This document shows positions 10,360 through 22,004 of a stretch of 64,000 bases of DNA, in pieces. The position numbers and the translations under genes are program-made. Source of the stretch: Agroathelia rolfsii (lineage: Eukaryota > Basidiomycota > Agaricomycetes > Amylocorticiales > Amylocorticiaceae); NCBI GenBank assembly GCA_018343915.1, contig JABRWF010000001.1, positions 4,464,001 through 4,528,000 of the forward strand, written 5' to 3'. The notes beneath the pieces are model-generated. The model was not told the origin of the DNA and made no database searches. It worked only from the letters and a program-made list of their open reading frames with translations. The stretch's first letter is position 1; each line of letters opens with the position of its first letter.

Positions 10360-10976
10360 TATCAAGCAATCACTCTTAACTATGTGGAGATAACCAAAAA
10401 TAACCTCCCAACTTTTAGCAAAGTACCTAAGACAGAAGTTTTCCCATACTTTGCAAACCCCTTTATCTATTGAGGGTGGTAAGGGTACTCTGCTTATGCC
10501 TTACAAAGCTCTAGAGACTTAAGTCAGAGGGGAGCAGAGTTCCTAGAGGTTCCAAATCATGCATTACACGTCTAACTAACTAGTCTAGGGAATTTCACCC
10601 TACTAATTGGAATTTGTATGTGCTAAGACATAGGGCTAGGCCTAGAGGTTAGAGAACCCTGAAAGCAAAGTTAATTGAGTAATTCTAAGAGGAATACAAA
10701 CACTAAATACTTGCCTGAAGGCAAAGAGGTTAAAGCTAGCCTTTCAGGACAAGTTACATCAACTACTTATACTACTATGAAAGCTCCATGCTAGTTCCAA
10801 TGTGGAGATAAGAGATAGAGAAAGTAGAATATGCAGGGGAAGACCTTTTCCCTAACTCTGATGGGCAGCCATGTGGAGATACAACACTTGCAGAGGCTCT
10901 GCACTCAGGAGCAGAGCTCCTGAAGAGCTCCAGAGATGAAGCTTGGAAGTGTGTAGTAGAACTAGTATCCATTAGG
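10360..10976 (-). repeat. C-family LTR fragment, reverse
   Basis: It starts TATCAAGCAATCAC (consensus TGTCAAGGGATCAC, decayed) with left flank AGGAG and follows the C LTR until an A LTR enters at 10977 (left flank TTAGG). The missing U3 end is not found after the A fragment, so later rearrangement removed it. Confidence 0.8.
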
Positions 10977-12376
10977 TGTTATGAGTTGGACATTTTTGCC
11001 TTTTCTTTATGGATATGTACATATTTTTATTGTATTTTTACAATTTTTATTGGCTGAGATATAGACAAAATACCTTGCAGGTGACATCTTGATATGCATA
11101 TGACTGGCTGTGTTAGCCCCACGTGACAGGAGTACTCATGACAAGAGTATATTAGGAAGGCAGAGTCTAGATCATTCCTTTTCATCAAAAGGTCTAGACT
11201 TAGGAACCAGGGTCATTCCAATTACTATGCAATTACTAAGGAGTACTAGACTCATCATTCTAATTGGTTGCTTATTGGACTTAGTGTCAAGAGCTGCCTT
11301 TGCAGCTAGCTCAGGTGGTGTGGCAATGCCCCGGGAGCACTAACTACTAAGCAGCTCACTGCTAGATAGCAGCCCTGTGGGTTCGTGGAGTTGCCTCTTC
11401 GATATCTCGAAGCCTGCGGCAATACGGGTGGCACGGCAAGCAGTCAGATATACAGCAGGTTAAGCGGGAGGTCCGGCAAGATCAGGCGTAGAGCAAGAGA
11501 TGTCAAGCCAGAGGGAAGAAACTAGATGAGATGCTCAAGGATGCTCAAGTCCACAGGTTAACCACTGGCTATACAGCGGGTGTAGAGCTTGTTTAGGGCT
11601 AAACACACTTAATTTTCCGACTACTGTATCTACTACATCAAGTACAGTACATATATACAAAGTACAGTAGTTGAGAAAATGATAAATAAAGAAAGGCATG
11701 AAAACAATAAGAACAATAAAGAATAGCATGCACCGTGCACTCTGGTAGTCATGCCACGCTGTGCACAAAGGTGGGGGTGCATTCCTTCAGAACCATCAGC
11801 GGTCTGATTGTCGATCAGAGCACAATCATAGGGAGAACCAAGCGCAATCTTCCAAGATAGGAAGGATCTGCTGGTGGGGACACATGGCAACTTGGGGAAT
11901 GTCTTCAAGAAGTTCAGTTGGCATGTAGAATGCTCTGATGGACAGAAGCGCATCGGTGATATGAAGGAAGCGAGAGGGGTGGCCTTGCACATGGCTCTGG
12001 GGAAACATCAGCGGACACATCGGAAATACATCCAATGCACGGGGTACATGGTGACTCAGAAGGGAGGGCATCGCCAGTAACTCCGTCATAGATGTTCGCA
12101 TGTGTTGATGTGTGCAATCAGGACGTTTGGCGGCCAGGTGCATTGGCGGGTCATGACACTTAGTCACAAAGCACTACCCCTGCATTTTACATGTTCCTGC
12201 TTATGAACCCCAGCTGCACATAGACCAATAAGGCTGTGCACAGGCCCTTTTATTTATGTATAAATACAAGCATGTAACCCTTATCTGAACCTTAGCTTTG
12301 ACCTTCTTGCCTTCAGGTAAGGGCACCTACCCCTGTATTTACATAACTAACTAATATATCTCGCCTTCAGGCTTAC
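10977..12376 (+). repeat. A-family LTR, 5' part only, with a D insertion
   Basis: It has the A U3 and R sequence from TGTTATGAGTTGG, interrupted by the D LTR at 11285-12158, up to TTCAGGCTTAC where a B LTR begins. The last part of this LTR is not present downstream. Many CpG sites have decayed relative to A1. Confidence 0.8.
11285..12158 (-). repeat. D-family solo LTR, reverse
   Basis: This 874-bp LTR runs from TGTCAAGAGCTGCC to GCGGGTCATGACA with a perfect CTTAG TSD (11280-11284, 12159-12163). It has the same length as the plus-strand D copy at 6497. Confidence 0.92.
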
Positions 12377-12819
12377 TGTCATGAGAAGGCAATTTTCGCC
12401 GATTTTTCAGTTATTTTTCTGTATTATTTGGACCAATATTTAATTTGTTATTGTATTATCTTGCTTTTTCTTTTGTTTTCCTTATAAAATTACCCTTTAG
12501 GGTGTGGACTGTGGGCAGTGCAGTGGTCATGTGATTGGCCCTCATGTGTTCCAAGCCACATGTCACAGGAGTAATCTTGGGGCTGTGTGAACTTCCATTT
12601 CATTATTATGCATAGCCTAGGAACATAGCCTTCCTTCCCTAAACAATTCCTAACAATTACCAGTATTAGTCCAGAAATGGATCTCCACACAGATGCCTGG
12701 TAGAGTTAGGGTAAAAGTTCTTCCCCTGCATTACCACTATTTATGCTTCTATCTCCCTCTGCACACAGACCAATAAAGCTGCACATGAACCATTTCATAG
12801 TGGTATAAATAGTGCATAT

Positions 12820-13694
12820 TGTCATGACCTGCCAACACACCTGGCTGCCGAACATCCCGATTGCACACATCAACATTTACGAACACTTACGACGGAGTCA
12901 CCGGCAACATCCTTCCTTCTGAGTCGCTGCATACCCCATGCATTGGAAGCGTTTCCGATGTATCCACCGACATTTCCCCGAAGCTATATGCAAGGCCACC
13001 CTTTGCGCTTCCTTCCCATCATTGATGTGCTTCTATCCATCAGAGCGTTCCATATGCCAACTGGACTTCTCAATGTCAATCCCCAAGTTGCCATGTGCCC
13101 ACATCAGTGGATCCTTCTTATCTGGGAAGATTGCGCTTGGACTCTCCTATGATTGTGCTCTGATCGACAATCAGACTGCTAATGGTTCTGAAGGAATGCA
13201 CCCCTGCCTTCGTGCATAGCATGGCACGACTACCAGAGCACACGGCATGCGCTGGATCTTTATTGTCTTTATTGTTTTCTTTCATTTCTTTATTTATCTT
13301 TCTGCAACTACTGTATTCTAGTATATAGTACTGTACTTGATGTAGTAGATACAGTAGTCAGAAAATTAAGTGTGTTTGGCCCTAAACAAGCCCTACACCC
13401 ACTGCATCGTCAGCGGTCAACCTGTGGACTCAAGCATCCTCAAGTGTCTCATCTAGTTACTCCCTTCTTGCTTAATCTCTACGCTCTATGCTCAATCTTG
13501 CTGGAACACCTACACCAACCTGCTATGCGCTTATCTGTTTGCTGTGACACCCGTATTGCCACAGGCTCTGAGATATCGAAGAGGTGACTCTACGAACCCA
13601 TAGGGCTGCCATCTGGCAGTGAGTAGCTTTAGCAGTTAGCGCTCCAGGGGCATTGCTGCACTGCCCAAGCTAGCTACGAGGGCAGCTCTTGACA
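12820..13694 (+). repeat. D-family solo LTR
   Basis: This 875-bp LTR has flanks CATAT (12815-12819) and CATGT (13695-13699), one transition apart. Other B LTRs read CATGT here, so the left copy mutated. Confidence 0.87.
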
Positions 13695-14556
13695 CATGTA
13701 ACTTGTCCTGAAGAGCTTAGCTTCAACCTCTTCACCTTCAGGCAAGTAACAAGGTTTGTATCCATTAAAATAGATTACTAATTAAATCTTCGCTTTCAGG
13801 GTATACTCTCTAGGCCTAGGCCTCACGTCCTAGCCCCTCTCCCTTTTTCCCTTCCCTCTCTCTACATACTTGGAGGTGGTGCAAATCTCCTCACATATGC
13901 ATATGAATTAAGAGCAACAAATATATAAGAGCTAAGAAAGTACCCAGTCCACCTTCAATATAATAAAGGTTGGATATCTGTAGGAACACTCTTGTATAGG
14001 TACTTAAACTTAGTGTTAAGAAAGTATATTGATTGGTTAAGCATACAAGTAGGCTCTCTACGCCCAATGTCACTTAGTCAAGGAGTGTACCCTTTGTCAT
14101 GACCTGCCAATGCACCCGGTCACTGAACGTCCCGATTGCACACATCGACACACACAAACATCTATGACAGAGTCACCAGCAATGCCCTCCCTTCTGAGTT
14201 ACCGCGTACCCTATACATCAGAAGCATTTCTGATGTGTCTGCCAACATTTCCCTAGAGCCATGTACACAGCGCCTTCCCGCACTTCCTTCCCATCATCAA
14301 TGTGCTTCTGTCCATTAGAGTGTTCCACATGCCGACTGGCCTTCTCGATAACATTCCCCAAGTTGCCATGTGCCCGCACCAGCAGATCCTTCCTATCTGG
14401 GAAGATTGTGCTTGGACTTCCCCCATGATCACACTCTGATTGATGATTAGACTGCCAATGGTTCTGAAGGAATGCACCCCCGCCTTCATGCACAGCGTGG
14501 CACAACTACCAGAGCACATGGCATGCGCTATTACTTATTGTCTCTATTGTCTTTCA

Positions 14557-16052
14557 TGTCATGAGAAGGGAATTTTCAATGTCAAGGGTCTACTCCTTGA
14601 CTATGTTACGTTGGGCGTGGAGAGCCTACTTGTAACACAAACAAGAAAAAAACTTTCTCAACACTAAATCTAAGTACCTAAGAAAACAGGTTTTCCCACA
14701 GATACGCAATTCCTTATCTTATTGAGGATATGCTGGGTACTCTGCCTATTCCTTACAATGCTCTTATGTATGTCACATGCTTATGAGGGGATTTACACCG
14801 CCTCCAGTAGATATAGAGAGAAAAGAAGAGAGGGAGGGGGCACTAGGAACCTGGCTCTAGGCCAAAAGAATAAACCCTGAAGGCAAAGTTTTATTAGCAA
14901 TCTATTTAAGGGAATACAAACGTCTTTTACTTGCCTGAAGGTGAAGAGGTCAAAGCTGAGCTCTTCAGGACAAGTTACATGCACTATTTATACTATTGTT
15001 AAGTTTGGACGGACGGAGGGAGTACAAAGAGGAGGCGGAGCGGAAAGGTGTGGAGGCGGAGCGGGAGTGGAGGTGGAGACGGAAAGGGTGCGGAGATGAC
15101 GGAGTGGGTAGAAAGCAACGGGTGGGTAGATGAGATAAAGGGGGAACCGGACTTGGCCAAGACGTATGTGTCAGGCCCTTGCCTAGTTGCGGTCCGGGAT
15201 AGAGGTTGGACAGGAGATGGGGAACTTAGTTGATTTCCAAACTGAGGTGCTAAGTACATCATGTATCAGTATAAATACTATAGTAGTAGCAAGACACAGA
15301 AAAGCTAGAAGATAATAGGAATAGGGGGTGGGAAATGATCATATGGTATACATCAGAGCTAAGAGTGTTCATGGGAAATAAAATAAGGAACAGGGAACAA
15401 ACAATGGGAATGCACAAAAGATAGGAACGCGTGTGAGACAATTAACTCAGTGGTTTTGATCGACTCTAAAAGGTTCGCAGGATCCGGCTTCCGGAGCTGA
15501 TGGCGGAGGGAGAGGGCGGAGCGTGGGAGGAATATGTCATGTACGTTGCGGAGGCCCCAAGGCAGAGGTGCTATTGGAGATGGCGGAAATGTACTCCCGA
15601 GAGTATTGCGGAGCGGAACGTGACAACTATTGTAGAAAGGTCCGTATGCAGCTTTAATGGTCTGTGCACAGAGGGAAATAGAAGTATAATTGTGGCAATG
15701 CAGGGGAAGATCTTTAACCCTAACTCCACCGGGCATCCGTGTGGAGATCCGTTTCCGGACCAGTACTGGTAACCATTAGGAATTGATCAGGGAAGGAAGT
15801 TTACATTCCTAGGCTGTGCGTGATGATGAAATGGAAGTACGCACAGCCCCGAGATTACTCCTGTGACGTGCAGCTTGGAAACACATGAGGGCCAATCACA
15901 TGACCACTGTACTGCCCACAGTCCATGTCCTAAAGGGTAATTTTGATAAAAATAAAAGAAAAAGGAAAGAAAATGCAATAACTAATTAAGTTTTAGTCCA
16001 AATAATACAAGAAAATAGCTGAAAAATTGGCGAAAATTCCCTTCTCATGACA
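14557..16052 (-). mobile_element. Family B U3/U3 insertion, reverse, with a G LTR inside
   Basis: Read on the minus strand, a complete B LTR (16052 to 14580, about 839 bp without G) is followed by TT and then the reverse complement of its first 21 bp (14577 to 14557). The perfect TSD TTTCA flanks it (14552-14556, 16053-16057). The TT equals the first two bases normally found after an LTR, so the switch happened as copying left the LTR. Confidence 0.9.
14997..15625 (+). repeat. G-family solo LTR, only copy in the window
   Basis: This 629-bp unit has TG...CA ends (TGTTAAGTTTGG, CGTGACA) and a perfect ACTAT TSD (14992-14996, 15626-15630). A TATAAATA box lies at 15270-15277, supporting a plus-strand LTR. 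Its start is rich in GGAGGCGGAG-like repeats. Open frames inside are short and purine-biased with no recognised product. It is the youngest layer of this nest. Confidence 0.8.
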
Positions 16053-16480
16053 TTTCATCCATTTCTTTATTTATCATTTTCACGACTACTATACTTTGTA
16101 TATATGTACTATACCTGATGTAGTAGTTATAGTAGTCGGAAAATTAAGTGTGTTTAGCCCTAAATAAGCTCTACACCCGCTGCATAGCCAGTGGTCAACC
16201 TGTGGACTCGAGCGTCCTTGAGTATCTTGTCTAGTTTCTCATCTCCTGCTTGATCTCTCTGTCTACGCATGATCTCGCCAGACTACCCATTCAACTTGCC
16301 ACATGCCGTGCCTGCTCGCCGCATCACCTGTATCACTGCAAGCCCCAAGATATCAAAGAGGCAACTCCACAAACCCATAGGGCTGCCATCCGGCAGTGAG
16401 CAGCTCTAGCAACTAGCACTCCAGGGGCATTGCCGCACTGCCTGAGCTAGCTGTGAAGGTAGCTCTTGACACCCTTAACA

Positions 16481-16493
16481 TTAGGTCAAAGCT
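16481..16493 (+). other. B-element primer-binding site
   Basis: TTAGGTCAAAGCT abuts the 5' LTR. Its complement differs by two transitions from the LTR start-site sequence AGCTTCAACCT in this copy and matches AGCTTTGACCT of other B LTRs exactly. Confidence 0.7.
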
Positions 16494-16951
16494 ACCAGGA
16501 CATCCCTCGGACTTCCACGGTCTGAGAAGAAGTGAGTAGCAATCACTTATGAAGAGCCCCCCTTTTCAAATTCTTTACATACAAATTCTGAATACATAAG
16601 AAGCAAACTACTTCAGGAAGCCATTGTGTAGTGCCCTCTAAAGCCTATTTGCAACCCTGTTTAGATAGAGATAGCATGTACATTCCATGCAATTCTTTGG
16701 CTGTATCTAAAGCACTCAACAGGCCTTATAAGCTTGGTGTTCTAGGAGCCCTCATTAGGGGTTAAAGTTTATTGCTTCTAAGCATAAGTGGCACTTTTAC
16801 CACCCCCCCTGCCATTCAATATTTGTGTGATATTTGTGTGATTACAATACGGGCAAGCTCTAGCCCTGGATGAAGAAGAAAAATCCCACTAACTGCATTA
16901 GGAAACCGGTACAACCGCTGGTGATGAAGAAGATTGTAACTCACTCTATGA
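16494..16951 (+). other. B-element untranslated leader
   Basis: This noncoding stretch between PBS and gag contains CTAACTGCATTAGG and CCACCCCCCCTGCC blocks. The same leader appears reversed at 23020-23547 and at 40980-41297, which marks it as part of the B element and not host DNA. Confidence 0.6.
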
Positions 16952-18152
16952 ATGAGCATATGCAGGGGCACTTCCTACAAGCCCAAAGAAATACCGGTCC
17001 CTTGGGCCACTAAATCCACTGCATCCCCTCCAGAAGTCACCAAAGAAATCGCATCGAGCTCCGCTCCACACATCTCAGAAGAAGAAGAAGAAGAAGAATC
17101 TGGTGAAGAAGCCCTTTCTACACAGGTATCCCCACCAAAAACTCCCAAAGGAGAAGAAGAAGCCGCCTCTGAATACCCATCCCCATCAGAGTTTTGGTGC
17201 AAGTTCACCACTGAGTCCCCTTATCCTTCCTCTCCCATCATTCCTCACCCTTCTCCATCAAAAAGCCACCATGAATGCCACCACAAGAAAAGAAAAGAAG
17301 TCACCCCTGAAGAACCCACTGAGATGTCCCTTCCCCAAGAACTCGGCCAAATTTTGGCACTCCTACAAGCCAATCAGGCCCATATCTAGACCTCTATGGA
17401 ACAGATGCAGGAAATGCAAGCCCACTTTGCTGACCTTCTAGAAAGGGAACCCCCAATACCAGTCACTGTTGCATCAAGCAGTACCCCAAAAGAGATCAGC
17501 CAAGCACCCAAAAAATTCTCCGGCAACTAGTCCAAGTATCAGTCCTTTGTGTTTGGCTTTGAGAATCATATCAAGCTAAACCCAAGAATTTATTCCTCGG
17601 ACCAAACAAAGGCCTGTTACTTTGTTGGCCTTTTAGAAGGGGCACCCAAGGCTTGGAGCCAAAAGTTCAATGACACAATTGACACTAAGGGCTTCAACTT
17701 TGAGAAGGATTTGTATGCCAGATTCAAGGCACTATACGAATCAAGAGACTTTAGGAGGATCACCCTCCAAAAACTGCAGGACCTGAAACAGGGTACATTA
17801 TTGGTTGCGGACTTCATGGCAACCTTCTCCACACTTGCCAACTAAACCAAACTATTAGGCAAGGATCTTTGAGTTTGCTATTGGCAAGCCCTCTCCCCAA
17901 AAATCAAGGGCATCATTGGTGGCTACCCAAAAGAGTGCCATGATTCTTTAGAGCACCTAATAGAGGCTGCTGTAGATGCCAAAGAAGGGTTAAGGGATGC
18001 CAGAATTTGGATGGATAGCTGGAAACCAAGACCTTGTTTCCAGAACACACAAGGCATAGCTGCCAACCCAATTACCATCAATGCAGCACAAGCCTTACCT
18101 CCCACCCAAACTCCAGGAGCAACACAAGGAAGCTGACAACCACCCAGAGTGT
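16952..18152 (+). pseudogene. B-element Gag
   Basis: From the ATG at 16952 there is a Pro/Ser/Glu-rich N-terminus with a run of about eight Glu (HISEEEEEEESGEE), then a Gag capsid-like core: KKFSGN, FGFENHIKLNPRIYSSDQ, FVGLLEGAPKAWSQKF, LYARFKALYESRDFRRITL, LQDLKQGTLLVADFM. Codons after the first 145 residues continue in frame through stops (TAG near 17388, TAG near 17529, TAA near 17843), and TGA at 17869 and 18137. All are explainable as C-to-T or G-to-A changes. It is cut at 18152 by an A LTR before any zinc knuckle. Confidence 0.8.
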
Positions 18153-19167
18153 TGTCAAGGCTTGCACTCTTGACTTATCCAACAAATACAACCCTCTGTA
18201 AGGTACAAGGGCGGGCTGTAAAGCCGGGTTTTATGTGTATTGCTTGGTTGGATATATACAAACACCCACGTGCTCCCGTTGCTATCCCTTTGTAATAGAA
18301 CACTCCTTTAGTACTTTACTAGGCTCATGTATTGGTACTCTAGATGTTTTAGTCTTCCCATGTTACTCACTTTGTGTTAAATACTATTGTTGTGCTTCTT
18401 ACTCAGAATAGGCGGCTTAGCCCACCGTGGTCTACAAATGTTTGCAGGGACTTATTACTGCCCTGGCCTAAATGAATAGGACTTTATCACATGTATACCC
18501 TCTGATATATTAGGGACTTTGGACAACTTATGACCTCCTTATATCGAGGCCTTGTATGCTTACTAAGATGCCCTATAGGCCTTACACTTAATAAGGGGAG
18601 GAGAGAGAGAGAGAGAGAGAGGGAGCAGGCTAGGACATGTTTATAAGCCTGAAGGCGAAAGATATATTAGTTCTATGTAAAGGTTACAGTGGGGGTGCCC
18701 TTACCTGAAGGTGAAAAGGTCAAAGCTAAAGTTCAGGTAAGGGCTACATGGCTGTATTTATATATAAATGGAAGGGCCCGTGCACAGCCTTAGTGGTCTG
18801 TGTGCAGCTGGGGTTCGTAAGCAGGAACATGTAATAATGCAGGGGTAGTGCTTTGTGACTAAGTCTGATGAGCATCCGATCGGAATGATGAGTCTAGTAC
18901 TCCTTAGTAATCGCACAGTGATCGGAACAACCCTGGTTCCTGAGTCTAGACCTTTTGATGAAAAAGAATGATCTAGACTCCGCCTTCCTAATATACTCTT
19001 GTCACGAGCACTCCTGTCACGTGGGGCTAACACAGCCAGTCACACGCGTGTCAAGATGTTGCCTGCAAGGTATTTCGTTCATAACTCAGTCAATAAAAAT
19101 CGTAAAAATATAATAAAAATATGTACATGTTTGTAAAGATAATGCAAAAAATGTCCAACTCATAACA
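18153..19167 (-). repeat. 3' LTR of the chimeric A element
   Basis: It runs from TGTCAAGGCTTGC to TCCAACTCATAACA and is followed at once by TTACCCCCTTCTC, the reversed polypurine tract. A (GA)n run of about 20 bp sits at 18601-18620 inside it. Confidence 0.88.
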
Positions 19168-19635
19168 TTACCCCCTTCTCAAGGGAGTTACTCCGGAACT
19201 TCCCTAGTTCCCATCCTGCGGTTTCCTTCGTATTTGTCTCCGTAAAGTTTTCTATGGGTCTAAAAGGTAAATCTCCAAAGACTGCAGCATTTAAGTGTTT
19301 AGGTGCATTGGGATGCCTTTTGTGGAAGTCTCGAATCCTTGCTTTGGCATGTGTCAGATTATCTACAGGCTCCCAATTGTCTTCTCCTGGCGCGTCCTTC
19401 CAGCTGACAAGGTATTCAAGCCGCTTAGGTCTTCCGGAGATTCTAGAATCCTTGATTTTGGCAACCTCCTATTCTTCTTCTCCTTCCACCTCCACGGGTT
19501 TGGGTGGGGGTTGATCTTGGTCAGATGGCTTATGCCCGGTTAAAAGGGAGACATGAAAGACATCGTGAATAGATCAAGTGCGGGGAATCTTAAGGCGGTA
19601 GGCAAGGGGACCAATTTTTTCTAGAATTTCATAAG
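19168..19635 (-). pseudogene. A-element Pol C-terminus with chromodomain
   Basis: The minus strand encodes the end of Pol: the SIHDVFHVSLLTGHKP stretch after the GPY/F motif, then the chromodomain (RPKRLEYLVSWKDAPGEDNW, LTHAKARIRDFHKRHPNAP) and the tail ending near the polypurine tract. It is broken off inside the EILEKIGPL motif by the B LTR at 19636. Stop codons replace Trp residues. Confidence 0.8.
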
Positions 19636-20484
19636 TGTCATGAGTAGGACATTTTTGCCGATTTTTTGGTTACTTTCTTGTATTATTTGGACTATAAATT
19701 AATTAGTTATTGCATTTTCTTTCCCTTTCCTTTATTTTTCTTTATCAAATTACCCTTAAAAGGGCGTAGACTGTGGGCAGTGCAGTGGTTATGTGATTGG
19801 CCCTCACATGTTTCCAAGCCGCATGTCACAGGAGTAATCTTGGGGCTGTGCAAACTCTATTTTCACCATCACGCACAGCCTAGGAACACAGCCTTCCTTC
19901 CCTGAACAATTCCTAACAGTTACCAGTACTGATCCGGAAACAGATCTCCACACGGATGCCCGGTGGAGTTAGGATAAACGTTCTCCCCCTGCATTGCCAC
20001 TTTTATACTTCTATCTCCCTCTGCGCACAGATCATTCATGCTGCACACGGACTATTCCAGATTAGTATAAATAGTGCATGTAACTTGTCCTGAAGAGCTC
20101 AGCTTTGACCTCTTCACCTTCAGGCAAGTAAACCCCAGGTTGTATCCTCTTACATAGATTACTAATGAACTCTTTGCCTTCAGGGTTATATTCCTTAGGC
20201 CTAGGCCCTACGTCCTAGCCCCTCCCCTTTTATCTCTCTCTCTTACTTGGAGGTGGTGCAAATCCCCTCTTGTGTGTGTACACGTGTGAAACATTCTAAG
20301 AGCATCATAAAGAGAATAAGTAGAGTACCTGGCGCACCCCAATAGATAAGGGATTTGCATATCTGTGGGAAAACTTGTTCCCTTAGGTACTTAGGTTTAG
20401 TGTTAAGAGAGTTTATTGTTTGATAGCATTGTTAGTAGGCCCTCCACGCCCAAAGCAGTGAAGTCAAGGAGTAGACCCTTGACA
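19636..20484 (+). repeat. B-family LTR marking a deletion
   Basis: This 849-bp LTR starts TGTCATGAGTAGG and ends CCCTTGACA. The flanks ATAAG and CCAAG disagree. On the left is the end of A pol and on the right is the end of A gag, so about 3.5 kb of A coding sequence present in A1 (roughly 26290-29810) is missing across it. Recombination between two B LTRs is the simplest cause. Confidence 0.8.
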
Positions 20485-21591
20485 CCAAGGCCTCCATGTA
20501 TCCTGCTAAAGGCCAGTAGAACACAACCCTTGTTTGGCATACAAGGCTACATCCATAGCCTTCTGCACCGTTTCCAGGTTAGTTTGATCCCAACCACCAA
20601 GGACGTTTCGAATTTTGGGGTTTAACCCATCCAAGAAATGCATGTGCTAATCCTCTTCTGACAGGTCAGTTTGTTGTGCAGTAGACCAGAAGTCCATAAT
20701 GTAATCTTGGGTACTGCATGACCCTTGCTTCAGATTTTTCAGCTTCTCCAAAGCTGACCTTTTATAGTCCCATGACCCGTAAAGTCCACAAAAGGCCTAA
20801 TAGAAGTTTTCGAAGATAAAGGGAGGTGATCTCTTGACTTCCTCTTCTGCCTTAATTTGATCAGACCACTTCTCTAACCATCTTCTCGGGCCTCCTTCCA
20901 GCAATGAGATCAGTAGTCTCCCCTTATCCCAACCTGAACTGTACAAAGTGAGGTTCAAGCCAAGGTAGTTTTCGAACCCTAGGATGAAGTCCTTGTACTT
21001 TTCATAGTCACCTGTGAACTTCAAGGGCTCCTTGCCTCTTTCCTTTGTTAAGGCAACTATGACAACCTGAGGTGCAGGTGCTGGTGTGGGAACTGGTGCC
21101 AGTCTGTCTGCAATTTTGACTAGCTTACATTGTGTCTCAGTCATATGATGCATCATTTCTGTTGTTTGTCATTGCATCTCCAACATCTGACCCATGAATT
21201 GTTTGAATCCAGATGACATGGCTGGCAAAGAGGGACGTGTAATTGCAGGGGTTTGAGTATGAGGGGTAGGGATAGGGGTACGGATCTTTGGAGTGACTGC
21301 TGGTGTGGGCATGTGAGAATGAGTGCATAAAGTGATGGGTTCAGGTGCAGGTTCTGGCTAACAGAAATTAGATGGAGAAGGGTATTCTTCCTCTGGTTCT
21401 TCTTCATCATCCTCCTCTTCTTCTGATTCTTTGGGTGATGTGGGTTTAGGAGGGGAGGGAGCCTTAGGAGGTGTAGGGACTTTAGGTGGTTGCAAGAAGG
21501 TAGGTTGGGGAGCAGGTGTGGATATGGATGGATGAGCGGAGGTTTTGGCAGTAGGCTATGCGGGTGCCTTTCCTTTTCTGGATTGGCTCAT
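20485..21591 (-). pseudogene. A-element Gag (chimeric copy)
   Basis: It begins at the minus-strand ATG 21591-21589 (MSQSRKGKAP) and includes the Pro-rich acidic region, a coiled segment (MMHHMTETQCKLVKIADRLA) and the capsid-like core with KERGKEPLKFTGDYEKYKDF and SLLEGGPRRWLEKW. It stops at the B LTR before the zinc knuckle. Several in-frame stops are present. Confidence 0.8.
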
Positions 21592-22004
21592 AAACAGTGG
21601 AGCGGAGGCTCAACACACAGATTTTTCTTCTTCAAAACAAGGCAGTAAGCTGACCACCTTCTGGTAATGTAAAGGAAAAGGTATAGTAAAATTACCTAAG
21701 CAACCAAGCAGTTTTACTCCTAAAGAGGAGTCCCTATAAGCAGCAGACTAACTCTGCACTAGCACCTTTGGGTAACGACACAAGTTTTCCCTGGAAGTGC
21801 AGGTACTAACAAGTACAAATCTTAACGGGTTGAAATTGAGGGGTACTTAATCAATGGCTTCCGCAAACAGTTCGAGGTTGCTTATGTAATAACAATCATA
21901 GAAAATAAAATTGGTCCTTGGCTTATGCTATTTTGCAGATATCTGGAACTGCACACCTGGAGCAAAGGCTTGACAGGTGGTTTTTAGGTATAGCTTTGAC
22001 CTAA

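Larger units (their letters stand above)
14095..16471 (+). repeat. D-family solo LTR carrying a U3/U3 B insertion
   Basis: It is about 876 bp once the insertion at 14557-16052 is removed. The perfect CCCTT TSD (14090-14094, 16472-16476) lies four bases from the end of the host B LTR. Confidence 0.9.
12377..16480 (+). repeat. 5' LTR of a B element (plus), split by two D LTRs
   Basis: It starts TGTCATGAGAAGGC (left flank CTTAC). After removal of D insertions at 12820-13694 and 14095-16471 it is about 842 bp. Its last bases resume after the second D TSD as AACA (consensus GACA), directly followed by a PBS. It is therefore a true 5' LTR and not a solo LTR. Confidence 0.85.

Noticed and set aside
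15048..15233. Gly/Trp-rich frame in G
   Set aside because: The composition follows from GGAGG-type repeats; there is no start context or homology I can recognise.
16975..17211. Open frame antisense to B gag
   Set aside because: It is a shadow of the Glu/Ser-rich gag frame.
18601..18620. Microsatellites such as (GA)n here, (CT)n at 3409 and 58200, and C-runs at 36886 and 37217
   Set aside because: They are ordinary simple repeats inside LTRs at the position that is pyrimidine-rich in all copies (after TCCTAGCC).
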